Positions 60,263 through 64,000 of a DNA stretch of 64,000 bases are shown here, in pieces (positions within the stretch are counted from its first letter, which is position 1; every line of letters begins with the position of its first letter). The notes below the pieces were generated by a model. It searched no databases. It was not told where the DNA came from and was given only the letters and a program-made list of their open reading frames with translations. Source of the stretch: Sisyra terminalis (lineage: Eukaryota > Arthropoda > Insecta > Neuroptera > Sisyridae); assembly GCA_958496175.1 (NCBI GenBank), contig OY292275.1, forward strand, positions 44,655,701 through 44,719,700. The letters are read 5' to 3'. Both the position numbers and the translations under genes were made by a program.

Positions 60263-63200
60263 CTGCAAAGAAAAAGAAATTACTTAAAAAATTGCATTTT
60301 ATCAAGATAATTGCCTTGTAGGAGGATTTGTTTGGAATCTAATTAAATATTCTCATATATTGTTCAACATATTCTCACAGCCTTCAACTAATTTTTCTTT
60401 TCATTTAACCAATTCAATTCGAGACCGGACATAAGCGCGCTGCAAAATTTTCTCAGGATTCAAGGTTCAAGGATTCATTGCCATTAGATTGTGCATCGTT
60501 ATCTATTATGAAATTAAATTGTGGGAATCTCAAAGGAAAACTTGTAATTATCAAATTAGATGCTTTCAACCACAAATCGCTAGTTTCGGTGAAGATGATT
60601 TCTATTGTAAGTTTTCGTAACAATTTTCATGTTGACTTGAAATTACATGCCAAACTCACTTTAATTTCCGCTTCAGAAAAAAGATTTACATTTTCGTAGA
60701 ATTAAATAATATTTTTATATGACAAAAGCACGAAGCTTTCGTGTGGATTTGAAGGTAAGAACAATGTTTTATTACTCCTAAAACGAAATCGAATGTTTTT
60801 CTGCATACCTTGAGAAATTAAAGCTATTATTTTTATTTTTGTCATTTCGTAAATGGATTCAAATTTAAATTATTTCTAAGCTTTATTCTAAAAGGTCTCT
60901 AAACAAACAATCTTAAAAGGGGCAATGGGGAAAATATTTCTATCATAACCATTTTTATAAATATGTGGACTAGAATGTCGATTTAAAATCGTTTGATTCT
61001 GCTCGACGAAACTGAAATTAGAACAAAAATAATCCAAAAAGTTAATTAAAGCAAGTAAATTAATCAAAAAAATATCTAGATGATTGAATGATTGGTATTA
61101 AAATTAAGGGAAATATATATACTCATATAAAATATAGACTCTATAAAGTCATAAAGCAGTCAGATATGGCCTGGAAATGATGTAATGTATGGTGAATGGG
61201 AATAAAAAGGAGGATTAATAATGATGTGGAAAGATAAATAATAGGATTAGTAAATTTGAGGAAAATTTAGAGTTTGGCCTTAAGTCGAAAAAGAACAAAG
61301 AAAATGTGGGGAATCGTGTGAGAAATATTAAAATGGGCTTCAAAAGGTTGGAAAAAATGTCGAGAAGATGGAAGAAAGGAAGGAAAACTGGAGGAAGAAG
61401 CTGTTTGAAGAGAACACTTAAAACAAAAGAGTATGAACTAAGTGTGACTTCTTCTATAAGGTAGATAATCGGAATTTAGTTTCCTTAGAAAATTGAAGTT
61501 TTATCAAATGCTGTACATAATTGTAATCTCTGAAGTTCCCTATTTTGATTTTTTTTTAGATTCTTAAGGCAACCACAACTATGAACTGAACATACAAGAT
61601 TTTTAAGATTTGCGAAATTTTTTTAATATAAGTTATAAACTAGCGTATGACGTTCTTTAACTATTTGCATTATTGAAAGCAATTGTGTTGCCTTTTTTGA
61701 GATTCATTTCGATGGTTTACAATCGTGAGAAACTAGAAAGATTTATCAAAAGTGTAATAAATAAATTCCAAAACCCACATAAGGAAAAAATATTTTTTAT
61801 TTTAAACTTTTGGATTGCCGGCAAAAACTACGATTTTAGAGATAACCCACACAAACGAGAAGTAGTCTAAATATTTAAAATACTCGTATCATTAAAATTT
61901 TGTAAAATTTCAGTTACTATTATTTTTTTTTATTGAAAGTCAAACGCTTTCTAATTTATTAGTCATTTGAAATTAGGCAGAACCAGACAACGAGACGACG
62001 TTGGTGTTGAAGAGATATCGTTGAAAAAAATTAAAGTGTTTAGTTTTTGTATATTAATAAAAAAACTAAAGATTAAGAGATAGATACACAAAAAAAAAAC
62101 AGTGTTAATAGTAGAAATGAGGCCTCTCCCGGTATACTGATGGACAAGAATCTTCAGACACACGTAGAATTCGAGTGGTTTTTCAAGTGGTATATAAATA
62201 AAATATTGAATTTCAATAATCCCACAATAGTGTGGCTTCTTGTTAGATATTTTTTTCTTCATGAGCAAATAGGAGAAATAATAATATTGAATGCATGAAC
62301 GCTTCAACTACAATATACTCCAACTCTGCATCGATTTCATACACAAATCGGAATATGGATTTAAACTTCCCGCCAACTCTAATCTCCTCGCAATTGGTAT
62401 AATCTCCGTGGAAAAGCGACGTTTTAATATGCAGATTAACGAATTAAACTCTGTTGAGACCAAAAGAATTTTGATACTTCATGCGAAAATATGATAAATG
62501 TTTATATAAGGAATCACGTTCGAAATGTTTTGCAACAAACATAATCATCAAGAATAGACGATATTTGAAAATAAAAATTAAAAAAATGTTACAATGTCAT
62601 AAACGTGTGCAAAAACGAAAACATCAAAGTTTATTTTTCAATGAAACTTGGAGAAAATTCCAAGTTTCAAAGTGGAAAAATCAGGTTTAACGATTAGTTC
62701 ATAGAAGCTATTCATAGATGTAGCTACCAGCCGCATTAAGTTTCTCAATGCTTTTCAAACGAAAATCCAAGCGACGCGACGCGTCGCCGGCCGCCGCCTT
62801 CTGACGTCCCCGTTTTGCATCCACTTTTCCAGAATTTCATCTCTTTTTATCATTAAAACCTGATTTAAACCACCATTAAATATACACACAGTTGAATGTT
62901 GTACATTTTATATTTACATATATGGCGAATATTTTCCGCAAATGTATAAGTTAATTTGCTCTCTTGCATGATTGTCATGGAAACGACGTCCGTGCCTACG
63001 TGCGCATATTCCAGGACGTTCGTCCTTTGTTCACAACTAGCATAGCCCCGCATCCCTGTTTAATCCCGGCGAATCATTACACGTTCCTCCTATTAAGACC
63101 GGTGTTTCGCAATTTATAAATTTAAATGATATAGAATTATGTTACAACTAAGAATTCGATGTTCATTTATTAAAAGCTCTTGTTCTTAACGTTTTCTCTT

Positions 63201-64000
63201 TAAATCTACACCCACTAGCTTTGCCTTTTAATTTTTGATTGAGATATTTGATTTCTAGATAATATTAATTTAAAGATGTCGTTAATTTAAATTATTTTTA
63301 TTAACTCAAGAACAGCTATACCGATTTCGATCAAATTTAAATGCATCTCATTATTCTACACGTAATTAAGTATCGTCAACATAGAAAAAAATGATAAATT
63401 TTGGTTAGATTTAGTTGTATGCAGCCTTGAAAATAGAAAAGAAGAAATAAGATAAGTTATCTTCTTTAAATTGATTAGGGATGAAAAAACATTCCAGTCA
63501 GCCTAATCATTGCATAGATCTTTAAAAGTTAATTAAAATGTTTTAAAACATTTTTTTTATCTAAAATAAAATAATAATGAAAAAATTGAGTATCAAAGTG
63601 TCATATTTTTACTAGAAAAAATTTAAATATTTCATGACCAATGACAAATCCAATCAAAAAATTTTGTCGATATAACACTGCGTCATGCAGGCAAAGTTTC
63701 AGGTAAAATTGATTTCTTCTGTTACAAAAACAATTTTCACTTCCAGTAAACTTAAAGAAACCATTTTAATATTGAAAAATTTCATGGAAAAATCAACATA
63801 ATAAATGAGTTCTTTTTTTAATTGCAATTTTCACACTTGAACTTCTTGAAAATCAATCAAATTCCGAACGGTTCAGACTACATTTTTTTTTTAATTCTTA
63901 TTTGACTATTAATTTTTTTTCTTCATTCTCGATTTATAATTCCATATTAATACAGAAGAATTTGTAACTTGCCGTTTGAATCCAACTGTATTTCAACCTA
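60263..64000 (-). other. Upstream part of fax: intron or promoter region, no exon found
   Basis: No sequence resembling the N-terminal fax exon (the YLYQFSRTP-type motif) was recognised on minus. Open frames of up to 114 codons lack protein character. A CpG-rich patch is listed separately. The stretch is probably a long fax intron. Confidence 0.4.
62755..62815. promoter_or_regulatory. CpG-rich patch, possible promoter
   Basis: A short block with dense CpG (GCGACGCGACGCGTCGCCGG) and CTGACGTC at 62801-62808, in AT-rich DNA. Together with a second, weaker CpG patch at about 62980-63075 it may mark an internal fax promoter or an enhancer. No transcript evidence in the sequence. Confidence 0.3.

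Noticed and set aside
61963..62307. 114-codon open frame on minus
   Set aside because: Hydrophobic Ile/Phe/Tyr-rich composition typical of translated AT-rich DNA. It does not resemble the fax N-terminus.

Overview
The window is AT-rich eukaryotic DNA with short-intron, GT-AG spliced genes, and it looks like an insect nuclear genome. The evidence is a failed-axon-connections (fax) orthologue, a tandem cluster of CYP4-clan P450s, mariner and hAT transposon remnants, and long gene-free stretches full of palindromic MITE-like repeats. Order and species cannot be fixed from the sequence.

Layout. 1-13.3 kb holds no convincing coding exon. It has a perfect-looking 182-bp palindrome at the left edge, several hAT-type MITEs, a dispersed repeat carrying a hammerhead-like core, and a CpG-rich possible bidirectional promoter near 8.1-8.4 kb. 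About 13.3-14.1 kb looks like a promoter plus a non-coding first exon ending in a strong splice donor. The next plus-strand coding exon is at 29.36 kb, so 14.1-29.35 kb may be one long first intron. That stretch carries a decayed mariner inserted in a palindromic repeat, and further copies of the repeat. 29.36-31.49 kb encodes a three-exon, 242-residue protein with two membrane segments; one of its introns contains a hAT insertion with a perfect 8-bp target duplication.

35.6-51.4 kb, minus strand, holds three complete CYP4-clan P450 genes in head-to-tail tandem. I call them C (51.36-47.23 kb), B (46.88-41.58 kb) and A (41.03-35.61 kb), in transcription order. Every splice phase closes: predicted lengths are 542, 528 and 512 residues. 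The three share most intron positions, but A lacks intron 3 and B lacks intron 2, each of which C keeps. All three keep the helix-I, ExxR and haem-cysteine motifs. Gene A's large intron holds a 1.44-kb hAT element with perfect 8-bp target duplications.

58.5-60.3 kb, minus strand, carries the last exons of fax, a GST-fold protein of axon guidance. It has two possible C-termini, from use or non-use of a splice donor in the penultimate exon. Its N-terminal exon or exons are not seen here and probably lie beyond 64 kb.

The P450s are expected to be membrane-anchored ER monooxygenases, fax an intracellular GST-like protein, and the two-TM protein is unknown. There is no sign that these three gene groups work in one pathway. 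I found no tRNA, rRNA or CRISPR array, and no bacterial-type operon.
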